DNA from: SABI01 sp963678555 | GTDB taxonomy: Bacteria > Spirochaetota > Spirochaetia > Sphaerochaetales > Sphaerochaetaceae | DNA length: 64,000 nucleotides | Reading direction: 5' to 3' | Assembly (NCBI GenBank): GCA_963678555.2 | Contig: OY782871.2 | Location: 248,001-312,000 of the forward strand | In this document: one piece after another, positions 51,730 to 60,173 of the stretch | Layout: every line of letters begins with the position of its first letter | Numbering within the stretch: position 1 is the stretch's first letter | Made by a program: the position numbers and the translations under genes | Notes under the pieces: generated by a model | Seen by the model: only the letters and a program-made list of their open reading frames with translations | Told to the model about the DNA's origin: nothing | Database searches by the model: none

Positions 51730-52632
51730 TTATTGTACAATTTCTTCGTTCAGTTTTCCCCTGTGAAGCGCCCTGTACCCGCTTGGTGTACAGTAGGCCA
51801 GCTTCTGCATCACCGTGGTGAAATAGTTGCTCGAAGAGAAACCTGCATCGAGCGCGATACGGGAGATCGGATAATCGGTTCGTATGAGCATCTTCTTCGC
51901 ATACTCCAGTTTCTGGATCGTGATATAGTTTGCCGGTGTGATACCCACCTCTTCCTTGAATTTGATCTTGAACCGGGACAGGGAGTAGCCGGAGAGGACT
52001 GCAAGGTCATGAAGCTGCTGGGGTTCCCGGAAGTTCTTCTCGATATAATCAAGGACACGCTGTATGTTCACATCGAAGACCTTCCGCCGGTTTTCGTTCA
52101 CCGGGACGAATTCGGGGATCTTGAACAGAAAACAGGCGAGGAACTGGACTCCGAGATACAGTGCCTCGCTGTTTCCGTCACTGATATTGTCGAATGCCTG
52201 TTTGAGCAGCAGTGTGTCCTGCGGGGAAAATCTCAGGTGCCGGTGGGGCAGTGAGGAGAGGATATTGAAGAGCGCAAGCGAATACTCTCTGTTGAGACCG
52301 AGAAGGTGCTCGGGATCCTTCAGGTTCACCTGGAATCCGTAGAACGAATAGGGGCTGAGATGATATCCGCTGTTGCTGTGTTCTTCGTACGGAAAGGTGA
52401 TGAACATCTCGTTTCCTGTGACGGTATAGACCTTATCCTCAAGTTCGCACACCCTCTTGCCTTTGATCAGACAGTGGATTTCGATGATGTCGGAGTGATA
52501 GTGTTTCGGCGTCGGTGCCCAGGCGCGGGAAAGGTTCCAGTACGAGAAATTACCCACTCCGGGTATCCCGTGCTGAGCGTGAGTGATGACTTTCTTGTGT
52601 TCTTCCCAACAGTAGGTATCAAATATTTCCAT
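51730..52632 (-). CDS. AraC-family transcriptional regulator
   Basis: 300 residues. The N-terminal cupin-like sensing domain (1-125) has HYHSDIIEIHCLIKGKRVCELEDKVYTVTGNEMFITFP in pieces; the C-terminal double helix-turn-helix (about 195-290) has LAVLSGYSLSRFKIKFKEEVG and ISRIALDAGFSSSNYFTTVMQK. It is divergent from the dapA-like/TRAP operon and so probably controls it in response to the imported organic acid or sugar acid. No clear Shine-Dalgarno is seen before the ATG. Confidence 0.88.
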   Translation of the reverse strand: MEIFDTYCWEEHKKVITHAQHGIPGVGNFSYWNLSRAWAPTPKHYHSDIIEIHCLIKGKRVCELEDKVYTVTGNEMFITFPYEEHSNSGYHLSPYSFYGFQVNLKDPEHLLGLNREYSLALFNILSSLPHRHLRFSPQDTLLLKQAFDNISDGNSEALYLGVQFLACFLFKIPEFVPVNENRRKVFDVNIQRVLDYIEKNFREPQQLHDLAVLSGYSLSRFKIKFKEEVGITPANYITIQKLEYAKKMLIRTDYPISRIALDAGFSSSNYFTTVMQKLAYCTPSGYRALHRGKLNEEIVQ

Positions 52633-52733
52633 AGAGAATTCGGTCCGCCCATCTTTGCAATAGTACTAAATCCTTTCGTGGATGCACGCGCCGGTACCCT
52701 GATTATACTACATATATCCTACAGATGGTAAGT

Positions 52734-52752
52734 GTATATCGAAACGATATAC
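52734..52752. promoter_or_regulatory. Perfect palindrome before the DapA-like gene
   Basis: GTATATCG (52734-52741), AAA, CGATATAC (52745-52752): perfect 8-bp inverted repeats, 13 bases before the ATG at 52765 and just before the ribosome-binding site. It is either a regulator site or a leader hairpin that could hide the Shine-Dalgarno. Confidence 0.55.
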
Positions 52753-52764
52753 CGGAGAAGAGAT

Positions 52765-53691
52765 ATGAGCGGTACGATAGCAGACGGTGTATGGCCAGTA
52801 ATGATCACTCCGTATACGGAAGACAATGAAATCGACTATAAGGGGGTGGCTGCCCTTCTGGAATGGTATGCTGAACAGCAGGTCGCGGGAGTGTTTGCCG
52901 TCTGTCAGTCAAGTGAGATGCATTTCCTCGAACGGGAGGAACGCCTCAGACTGGCCAGGTTCGTCATCGATCATGCACCGAAAGGTTTGGGCGTCATTGC
53001 ATCGGGACACGTGGCTGAATCGGTTGAGGAACAGGTGGAGGATGCGAAGAGAGTCATCGACTTCGGAGTGGATTCCTATGTGTTCATCTCGAACCAGTTT
53101 GCCCGGGAGGATGAGAGTGAGGACGTGGCGAAGGCTTCCATCGACCATCTGATCACCCGGATCCCGGATGTCAGCTTCGGTATCTATGAATGTCCCCGTC
53201 CCTATAAGCGGCTTCTTTCCCCCGAACTTCTCAAGTGGTGTGCCGACACGGGACGTTTCTCATTCCTGAAGGATACCTGCTGTTCCCTGTCAACGCTGAA
53301 GGCGAAGGCAGAGGCGGTGAAGGGTAGTGACCTGAAGATCTTCAATGCGAACGCTGCGACGCTGCTTGAAAGCCTGAAGCTCGGAATCAGCGGATACAGC
53401 GGTATTATGGCTAATTTCCATGCCTCGATGTATGTGTGGCTGTGCAGAAACTATGCGAAAGAGCCTCAGAAGGCAGCTGCAGTGCAGGACCTTCTTGGTC
53501 TTGCCAGTGTGATCGAGAGTCAGCTGTACCCGATCAATGCGAAGTATCATATGCAGCTTGAGGGCCTCGATATCAATCTGTTCTCCCGTGTTCAGGATTT
53601 CACACTGCTGACCGGATCCCGTCAGATGGAAGTGGAGCAGATGCGGAGGACTGTCAATCTGTTCAGGGATCGACTTGCTGTGCTGAATTAA
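52765..53691 (+). CDS. DapA/NanA-family aldolase or synthase
   Basis: 308-residue class-I TIM-barrel lyase from the ATG at 52765 (GGAGAAGAG upstream). N-terminal GVWPVMITPYTEDNEIDYKG is typical. The Schiff-base Lys is in FSFLKDTCCS, and the catalytic Tyr in FGIYECPRPY. The usual substrate loop GTTGE reads CQSSEMHF, so the substrate is not the DapA one and may be a sugar acid. Upstream of a TRAP transporter and divergent from an AraC regulator, it probably degrades the imported compound. Confidence 0.85.
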   Translation: MSGTIADGVWPVMITPYTEDNEIDYKGVAALLEWYAEQQVAGVFAVCQSSEMHFLEREERLRLARFVIDHAPKGLGVIASGHVAESVEEQVEDAKRVIDFGVDSYVFISNQFAREDESEDVAKASIDHLITRIPDVSFGIYECPRPYKRLLSPELLKWCADTGRFSFLKDTCCSLSTLKAKAEAVKGSDLKIFNANAATLLESLKLGISGYSGIMANFHASMYVWLCRNYAKEPQKAAAVQDLLGLASVIESQLYPINAKYHMQLEGLDINLFSRVQDFTLLTGSRQMEVEQMRRTVNLFRDRLAVLN

Positions 53692-53739
53692 CCCTCAAGG
53701 GTGAGGGATAATGATATCATTCAAAAAAAGGAGAAAGGT

Positions 53740-54738
53740 ATGAAAAAGATTGTTGTGTTTCTACTTGTTCTGATGACAGTGACTGCCGCCTGGGCAGCAG
53801 GAACTCAGGAAGCTAAAACGGTGGAACTGATCTTCACCTCGGTTTCCGTTTCAGGAGATTCCCATACTGAAGCAATGTATGTCTTTGCTGACAAGGTTGC
53901 CGAACTGACCGACGGATCGGTAGAGGTTAAGGTGTATGACAACGGAACCCTGTTCACTCAGGAGAACGAATTCGATGCTCTCGTGAGCGGTGAAGCTGAT
54001 ATGGCCTACATTTCCTTCCCGACTCTCGCGACACAGATTCCATCGTTCAGCATGTTCGGTTCCGGCTATTTCTTCAGTTCCTACGACCATATGAATTCCG
54101 TTCTCAATGGTCCTATTGCTGAAGAGAAAATCTGGCCGCAGGTGCGGGACACTCTTGGGATCGAACCGCTCGGATCGATGTACCTTGGAAGCCGTCAGAT
54201 AAATACACGGAACCGTCAGGTTGACAGCTATGCAGATATGGAAGGCCTTCTGATGAGGATGCCGAACAGCGAGTCATGGCTCTTCCTCGGTGAGGCTCTC
54301 GGTGCGAACCCCACTCCTCTGTCCTTCAGTGAGCTCTACACGGCTCTTCAGACCGGAGCAGTCGATGGCCAGGATAATCCGCTTCCCACCGTCGAGAAAG
54401 CCAAATTCTACGAAGTCACCAAGTACATCGCAATCACGAATCACGTGATCGATTCGATCATGCCCTGTATCAACAAGGCAAAGTGGGATTCCCTCACTGT
54501 TGACCAGCAGGCAGCTGTCAGAGAAGCCGCCAAGGCAGCCATCGAGTTCAATGACAAGGCACGGATCGAGAGCGAGGCATCCCTCGTGAAGTTCTTCGAA
54601 GGTGAAGGAATGACGGTCACCTATCCCGATATCACTGAGTTCAGAGATAACGTACAGGCCGCCTATGCAGCCAACACTGCGATGACCAGTACCTGGGATA
54701 TGGATCTGTATGATACAGTACAGGCAATGGCCAAGTAA
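53740..54738 (+). CDS. dctP: TRAP transporter solute-binding protein
   Basis: 332 residues from the ATG at 53740 (AAAAGGAG upstream), with signal peptide (KKIVVFLLVLMTVTAAWAAG). Periplasmic DctP-family protein: FTSVSVSGDSHTEAMYVFADKV, the RQINTRNRQVDSYADMEGLLMR segment with the conserved carboxylate-binding Arg, and SELYTALQTGAVDGQDNPLPT. It binds an organic or sugar acid and hands it to DctQM. A strong hairpin follows its gene, which may raise its level above the membrane subunits. Confidence 0.93.
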   Translation: MKKIVVFLLVLMTVTAAWAAGTQEAKTVELIFTSVSVSGDSHTEAMYVFADKVAELTDGSVEVKVYDNGTLFTQENEFDALVSGEADMAYISFPTLATQIPSFSMFGSGYFFSSYDHMNSVLNGPIAEEKIWPQVRDTLGIEPLGSMYLGSRQINTRNRQVDSYADMEGLLMRMPNSESWLFLGEALGANPTPLSFSELYTALQTGAVDGQDNPLPTVEKAKFYEVTKYIAITNHVIDSIMPCINKAKWDSLTVDQQAAVREAAKAAIEFNDKARIESEASLVKFFEGEGMTVTYPDITEFRDNVQAAYAANTAMTSTWDMDLYDTVQAMAK

Positions 54739-54764
54739 CTGGAACGTTCGGTTCTGACCTGTGT

Positions 54765-54812
54765 ACCGGACACCACTTTACGGCAGTTCTGTCGTTGAAG
54801 TGGTGTTTCGGT
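54765..54812 (+). promoter_or_regulatory. Long hairpin between dctP and dctQ
   Basis: Outer stem ACACCACTT (54770-54778) with AAGTGGTGT (54798-54806), extended by ACCG/CGGT at the base; inner stem CGGCAG (54781-54786) with CTGTCG (54789-54794). There is no T-tract, so stabilisation of the upstream message, giving excess DctP, is more likely than termination. Confidence 0.65.
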
Positions 54813-54865
54813 CAGTGGGTGTACAGTGAAACGGATGAATCGGATGAAAGACAGGAAGGAGTAGT

Positions 54866-55381
54866 ATGAACATACCATGGAAGAGAGTAGGGAAGGCTGT
54901 ATCCTATACGCTGGGTACGGTGATACCGAATATCACATTCACTATCATCTTTATCACGTTCTCGATCACGATCATCTCCCGTTACGCACTGAAGACACCG
55001 GTTGCCTGGGCGTACGAGGTGAGTATCCTTGCCTATATGTGGACGATGTTCTTCGGTGTGGGCAAGGCGATGGCCCGTGAAGAGCATGTCGTATTCTCCC
55101 TGGTGTATGACACGATGAGTCCGACCGTCCGCTCGTACTTCCGGATCGCTACCAATGTGATCCTCATCGTACTCCTCGCTGTTGTCTTCATCCCTTCGGT
55201 CAATTCCCTGCTTTCCAAGAGGATGGTGACCGGAGTGCTGAAGATGAAGTTCTCTCTGGTCTTCGCTCCCCTTATCTACATGTTTGCGGAGATCATTGTG
55301 CGAAGCAGTATCGACCTGAGGAAGAACCTGAAAAATCTGAGACAGGGTATAGATCCCGATGAAGGAGCTCACAACCTATGA
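54866..55381 (+). CDS. dctQ: TRAP transporter small permease
   Basis: 171-residue DctQ-family protein with four transmembrane helices (NITFTIIFITFSITIISRYAL region; ILAYMWTMFFGVGKAM; NVILIVLLAVVFIPSV; FAPLIYMFAEIIVRS). WAYEVSILAYMWTMFFG is the family signature. The site AAGGAG precedes the ATG. It overlaps dctM by four bases. Confidence 0.9.
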   Translation: MNIPWKRVGKAVSYTLGTVIPNITFTIIFITFSITIISRYALKTPVAWAYEVSILAYMWTMFFGVGKAMAREEHVVFSLVYDTMSPTVRSYFRIATNVILIVLLAVVFIPSVNSLLSKRMVTGVLKMKFSLVFAPLIYMFAEIIVRSSIDLRKNLKNLRQGIDPDEGAHNL

Positions 55382-56652
55382 TAGTATTGTTTCTCTTCCT
55401 GGTTCTGGCAGTCTCCTTCATCATCAGGATGCCGGTTTCCCTTTCGATGCTTATTGCTTCGATCTCCTACTTTCTCATGAGCGGAAGATCCCTTGAACAG
55501 GTCTTCAGCGTGATGAGCGGGAATATGTTCTCAAACTATACGATGCTCGCCGCACCGCTTTTCATCTTCATGGCGAATGTGATGAATGAGGGTGAGGTGA
55601 CAGATAAACTCTTCAAGTTCGTCAACGGCCTGTTCGGTCGGATGAGAGGCGGAACCGCTCAGGTGAATGTGGCAGCCTCTCTGATCTTCTCCGGGATGAC
55701 CGGCTCAGCGATCGCTGATGCCTCCGGTATCGGTCTTATGGAGATTGAACAGATGAAGAAGGAAGGGTACGACAATGAGTTCAGCTGTGCCCTCACTGCA
55801 GCTTCTGCCACGGTCGGACCGATCTTCCCTCCCTCGATACCGATGGTCATCTACGCGATGCTCTCAGGAGCTTCGATCGGGAAACTGTTCATGGGTGGAA
55901 TGATTCCCGGGATTGCTCTGTCCTTTCTTCTTGCCGTCTATGTATTCATCATTTCCCATAAGAGAAAGTATCCCCGCGGGGAGCAGATGGCTCTGAGGCA
56001 GTTCATCCGTATCTCCATCATCGCGTTTCCTGCCCTGTTTACCGTCATTCTCCTCCTGGGTGGAATCTATCTCGGTGTAGTCACTCCGACAGAGGCAGGG
56101 GCACTCGCTTCTGCCTACGCAATACTGATCTCCGTGCTGATCTATCATAACCTCGGGTGGAAGAAACTGTGGAGAATCATATCGAAGAGTGCCGCCAACA
56201 CGGCCACGCTTGCACTGCTTGCAGGCACCTCGATGCTGTTCAGCTACATTATCGCACTCGAACAGGTCCCTCGAGCGGTTGCTGTGGTTGTGATGAGCCT
56301 CACCGAGAACAAGTATATCTTCCTTCTGATTGTCAATGTCGTCTTCCTTCTGCTCGGCTGTGTACTCGACGTGAGTACCATCCAGCTGGTCTTCGTCCCG
56401 ATGGTGCTTCCTCTGGTGAATGCCTTCGGTATTGACCTTGTCCACTTCGGAGTGGTGATCTGTCTCAACATGATGATCGGCCTTTCCACACCTCCGTTCG
56501 GAATGCTTCTGTTTATTGTCTCGGGTCTGGGTAAAGCACGCATCCGCGGTGTGATACGTGAGATCATCCCGATGATCATTGTCATGATCGCGCTTCTCAT
56601 GCTGATCACCTACGTGCCCGATATCGTCATGTGGCTGCCAAATTCTCTGTAA
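55378..56652 (+). CDS. dctM: TRAP transporter large permease
   Basis: 424-residue DctM-family sodium-coupled membrane subunit with 11-12 helices. Family motifs: PLFIFMANVMNEG, GMTGSAIADASGIG, SATVGPIFPPSIPMVIYAML, GVVTPTEAGALAS, and MMIGLSTPPFGMLLFI. It is the last gene of the dapA-like/dctPQM operon; no terminator is evident after it. Confidence 0.93.
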   Translation: MIVLFLFLVLAVSFIIRMPVSLSMLIASISYFLMSGRSLEQVFSVMSGNMFSNYTMLAAPLFIFMANVMNEGEVTDKLFKFVNGLFGRMRGGTAQVNVAASLIFSGMTGSAIADASGIGLMEIEQMKKEGYDNEFSCALTAASATVGPIFPPSIPMVIYAMLSGASIGKLFMGGMIPGIALSFLLAVYVFIISHKRKYPRGEQMALRQFIRISIIAFPALFTVILLLGGIYLGVVTPTEAGALASAYAILISVLIYHNLGWKKLWRIISKSAANTATLALLAGTSMLFSYIIALEQVPRAVAVVVMSLTENKYIFLLIVNVVFLLLGCVLDVSTIQLVFVPMVLPLVNAFGIDLVHFGVVICLNMMIGLSTPPFGMLLFIVSGLGKARIRGVIREIIPMIIVMIALLMLITYVPDIVMWLPNSL

Positions 56653-57422
56653 GTGTGACCTGAGCTGATCCGGTGCACTCAAACAGGGAAAACACTCAAC
56701 CCCCTTTCAACACAGCTCGGTTCTGTAACAGCTTTTCCGGGCATGTTGCGTGGCTCATAGAAGGCGAAGAAACAGGCCCTTCGTCAGATAAAGACACCTC
56801 TGAGCATCATTGAATCGCATGAAGAACATTCTTGACCAGATTCCCGCCGTTATCACTCAGGTGCATGAAAGGGTTATCTTAGAGAGGAGAGCCTGAGAAG
56901 AACTCACAAGCCGCATACCGTGCAGACCTTGTTGGTACAGGTGTGGCCAAAAGGGGCTTTGCGTCGGTTCTCAGCCCTGAATTGTATCAGGCAATGGTGG
57001 GATGTGAACGGGTTCGCTGCATCCTAAGGTTGTCGTAGCCAGCGGGTTGATATCTCTTCAGACCATCAGGTCATGTTTCACCGAAATGGAACAGACTCTA
57101 CAAGCTTCGGACCTTCCTCATATAACAGGAGAGAGAAAGCTGGAAAGAATATCAACCTCTCTCTGTTTCTATCAGTAGAGGAGACCGAATGACCAGAGAG
57201 GCAGCACTGAGCCGTGAGCAACATCGGTATCATCTCTGACAACGAAATCAGACTGTTTTATCTCTTTCTTCTTCCCTCCTACCTCTACAGTGAGTGCATG
57301 ATTACTAAGAAAATCTCCGGCCTGTTTGTCTTTGGAAGACTCAAGAATCATACCGGCTTCTTCTATGCATGCAACAAAGAGAGCCTCTCTCTCTCTGTGC
57401 CCTTCTGTCCTTGGAGAATTGC
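56653..57422. other. 770-base region without an intact gene
   Basis: Codon pattern is poor and stops are frequent in all frames. One stretch on the plus strand is protein-like without a start codon: 56883-57038, 51 codons containing AYRADLVGTGVAKRGF and SPELYQAMVG, closed by stops on both sides. It faintly resembles a motif seen near glycosyltransferase or Hint-domain regions (YRADLxxxGIGxGxHxF), a weak by-eye resemblance. I infer decayed gene debris next to the broken ATPase gene. No tRNA, repeat or IS end is seen. Confidence 0.5.
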
Positions 57423-58117
57423 CTAGTAGGATGGATCGCCTAGAAATAGTTTCTCTCCTACGGCATGTGCTGTATGGTCATTGGCCACCTGAATAATCCT
57501 GACAAGTCCAGTCGACTCCATCACTGCCAGAAGCTGATACAATTTTGCACTGCTGATATTCCAGTCAGAACAGAGCCTGCGGACTTTCAACCGGGGAATT
57601 GCTGATTGTGCGAGGGGCGCCACTACAGCTTTCATGAGACGGATATGATTATCCGTCACCTGGGGAAGGAAAGGAGAGGCAACCGTATGCTCACATACCT
57701 TCTTGAGAGATCTGCTGCCCCGTCTCTCAGTACGAGTGAAGATGAATCGCTTAACCAGATTATGTGATGAGGAAAATCGTCGTAAAGAGATTTCACATGA
57801 CGCGAGCAGTCTTTGGCAAAGTGAACCTGATCTATGATCACACCCTCATATCCCTGAAGGAATACATCTTCGATAAGACTATACAAAGGCATCGCGGCAA
57901 TAAGAGGGTCATCAGCAGATATATAGGGTATGTGCTTCTTCTCAATGCGTGATACAAGGAAGGTTGTCTTCCCCACCCCTCTCTGACCAGGTAATACAGC
58001 CGCTCTCGGCAGTTCCGGGATAGAAGAAACATAGGGACGAAGCGTATGTGGTAGATTCTGCATCCTCCTTTCCCTCGTCAGTTCCAATGTATGTATGATT
58101 GAATTTCTATTCTCCAT
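57423..58117 (-). pseudogene. Broken AAA ATPase (AAA_14/DUF4143 type)
   Basis: Two frames remain. The first (58117-57656, 153 residues) holds Walker A GQRGVGKTT, YISADDP, and Walker B-like VIIDQVHFAKDCSRH, then SDSSSLVLRDGAADLSRRY and stops. Its family normally reads DEVHF, so the catalytic Glu is Gln. The second (57659-57423, 78 residues, another frame, four-base overlap) matches the C-terminal winged-helix end of such proteins (LMKAVVAPLAQSAIPRL, SAKLYQLLAVME). Intact relatives are about 430 residues, so about 200 central residues are deleted. These ATPases are usually accessory or mobile cargo. Confidence 0.75.
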
Positions 58118-58154
58118 CTATGCTCTGTCAGCCGATCCGGCTATACTGGCAGGC

Positions 58155-59003
58155 ATGAAACATACGAGCCCCGCAGAAGATGTGAAACTGCTTGCCATAG
58201 ACCTTGATGATACCCTCCTGAACGAAGCCCTTGAGATCTCGGTGGAGAACAGACGAGCTCTGATTGCCGCAGAGAAGGCAGGTGTGGCAGTCGTTCTTGC
58301 CTCGGGAAGAGCGAAGGAAGCGATGTGGCGCTACGCGCTGCAGCTGGGGATGGACAAACGGGAAGGGTATATGGTCTGCTCGAACGGAGCCCTGATCATC
58401 CGGACCGATACCCAGGAAGAGGTGGTCCGCCATACGGTGAATATCGGCAAGGGGCTTGAAGCCTATCAGTATGTCCATGCTCAGGGGATACCGATGATCA
58501 TCTACCACGACGGAAAGATCGTGAGTGACCTGAAGACTCCCTGGGTCGAGGTGGATTCGCGTCTTTCCGGTCTTCCCATTGAAATTGTCGATGATTTTGC
58601 CTCCTTCGTGAGAGAGAACCCACCGCTTAAACTGCTCATAGAAGATGATGCAAAGATCATACAGCGTCTTCTGCCTGTCCTGAGAGAGCGGTGGGGAGCC
58701 GATTTCCATATCGTGACGAGCAAACCCTATTTCCTTGAACTGCTTCCTCTCTCTGCTGATAAAGGACATGCCCTGCGCTACCTGAGTGAACTTCTCGAAA
58801 TCCCTTCAGAGAGGATCATGGCTATCGGGGATGCACACAATGATGTGGGCATGATACGCTTCGCCGGCCTCGGAGTTGCCGTCGGTAATGCCCTTGACGA
58901 GGTGAAAGCTGCAGCTGATATCGTCCTTGACAGGCATCATGAGGACCATGCGGTGGCACATGCCGTACACACCTATATTCTGGGAAACGCAGAGTGCTGC
59001 TGA
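58155..59003 (+). CDS. Cof-type HAD-IIB sugar phosphatase
   Basis: 282 residues from the ATG at 58155; a start at 58095 would overlap the divergent ATPase gene. Motifs: LLAIDLDDTLLNEALEIS (nucleophile Asp), VLASGRAKEAM, C2-type cap, and SADKGHALRYL plus MAIGDAHNDVGMIRFAGLGVAVGNA. Cof phosphatases act on sugar phosphates or flavin/pyridoxal phosphates. No Shine-Dalgarno; a TATACT ends 7 bases before the ATG, so it may be leaderless, though no good -35 is seen. Confidence 0.88.
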   Translation: MKHTSPAEDVKLLAIDLDDTLLNEALEISVENRRALIAAEKAGVAVVLASGRAKEAMWRYALQLGMDKREGYMVCSNGALIIRTDTQEEVVRHTVNIGKGLEAYQYVHAQGIPMIIYHDGKIVSDLKTPWVEVDSRLSGLPIEIVDDFASFVRENPPLKLLIEDDAKIIQRLLPVLRERWGADFHIVTSKPYFLELLPLSADKGHALRYLSELLEIPSERIMAIGDAHNDVGMIRFAGLGVAVGNALDEVKAAADIVLDRHHEDHAVAHAVHTYILGNAECC

Positions 59004-59057
59004 TACTGCCGGTCGTCACTTCAAAAGCCATGCCGCAGCAGTTGGTATCGCACGAGA

Positions 59058-60044
59058 TCAACCCGCGGAGAGAACTGTCACCAGGAACACGCTGAACACG
59101 ATCTGGATCACCCAGGTGCTTACTCCGGTGAGCAGTGTTTTCCTTCCGCCTGTCTTAAGCACCTCTGTCGATATACTCAGACCTATCCCGGCCATGGCGA
59201 TCGTCAGAAGGTATTTCCCTGCCTGAGAGAGCAGGGAGGTGATCCCGTCAGGGAGGATCCCTGTGGAACCCATCAGCGAGAAGAGCAGGAAGAAGAGCAG
59301 GTACCCGGGTATCTTCACCCCGGAGAACGTTCTGCGTCCACGGTCACGGTCTCCTTCTCCTTTCCTCACGGCAGCAAGGATCATCACAACAGGAGTAATG
59401 AGAAGGATCCTTCCCATTTTCACAATCGTTGCCGTCTCCCCCACCGCATCACTCACCGAGTATCCTGCGGCACTCACCTGGCCCACTGCCTGCAGGGTGT
59501 TTCCGATCAGGATTCCCTGCTGCTGTTCCATGAGACCCGGCAGCAGGAGGCACAGGGACGGAAGGAGGAATATCCCGACGGCTCCGAGAAGGTTGATGGT
59601 GGCAACCGAGACGCCGACATGCTCCTCCTCGGTCTGGATCACTGTCTGAGCAGCCGCTATGGCAGAGCTTCCGCATATCCCGTTTCCCACACCGAGAAGG
59701 AGCGAAGTCTCTTTCGTGAGGCCGAACACTCTTCCCAGAGTCAGGGCGGTGAGGATTGTGAAGGGAACACCGAGGAAAATGATGAGGAGTGTCTGTATGC
59801 CGAGATCGGCGAATATCCTGTAGTCAAGGGAGAACCCGATAAGGGCGATCGCCCAGGAAAGGACTTTTTTCTCGCTGTAGGCAATTCCGGGTTTTACCGC
59901 TGTAGAGAGCGGCACCGTATTGCGTATGATGATTCCGATCAGGATGGCAAGGGTCACAGAACCGAGCGGTATCACCTGAGCGAGGATGATTCCTGTCAGT
60001 GCGATCACTGTGGATAGCAGAAGTCCGGGAAGGTAGCGTTTCAT
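59058..60044 (-). CDS. yeiH: YeiH-family putative sulfate exporter
   Basis: 328 residues, about ten transmembrane helices. The family features are visible: LSWAIALIGFSLDYRIFADLG, GNGICGSSAIAAAQTVI, NLLGAVGIFLLPSL, and GLMEQQQGILIGNTLQAVGQVSAAG. The family is called a sulfate or small-anion exporter by association only. GGAGA lies eight bases before the ATG. It stands alone between the Cof gene (convergent) and the GNAT gene. Confidence 0.88.
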   Translation of the reverse strand: MKRYLPGLLLSTVIALTGIILAQVIPLGSVTLAILIGIIIRNTVPLSTAVKPGIAYSEKKVLSWAIALIGFSLDYRIFADLGIQTLLIIFLGVPFTILTALTLGRVFGLTKETSLLLGVGNGICGSSAIAAAQTVIQTEEEHVGVSVATINLLGAVGIFLLPSLCLLLPGLMEQQQGILIGNTLQAVGQVSAAGYSVSDAVGETATIVKMGRILLITPVVMILAAVRKGEGDRDRGRRTFSGVKIPGYLLFFLLFSLMGSTGILPDGITSLLSQAGKYLLTIAMAGIGLSISTEVLKTGGRKTLLTGVSTWVIQIVFSVFLVTVLSAG

Positions 60045-60173
60045 GGTTTCTCCGTAGTGGCTGTTCTCCAGAGCATCGTATCAGAATCGATCTGTTGTGT
60101 ATATTATGGATGAGGCGGATCTTCCTCTCCCCGTACCGGTTCCCTGACTCTGTCTCAGGTTGGACCCATGATT

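Noticed and set aside
55864..56682. 272-codon frame antisense to dctM
   Set aside because: Composition rich in His, Asp and Arg, as expected opposite a membrane protein; no start signal.
57214..57426. 70-codon frame in the intergenic region
   Set aside because: No ribosome-binding site, no family resemblance, and it lies in decayed DNA.
58095..58154. Upstream start for the Cof-type phosphatase
   Set aside because: It would overlap the divergent ATPase gene, adds 20 unconserved residues, and has no ribosome-binding site.
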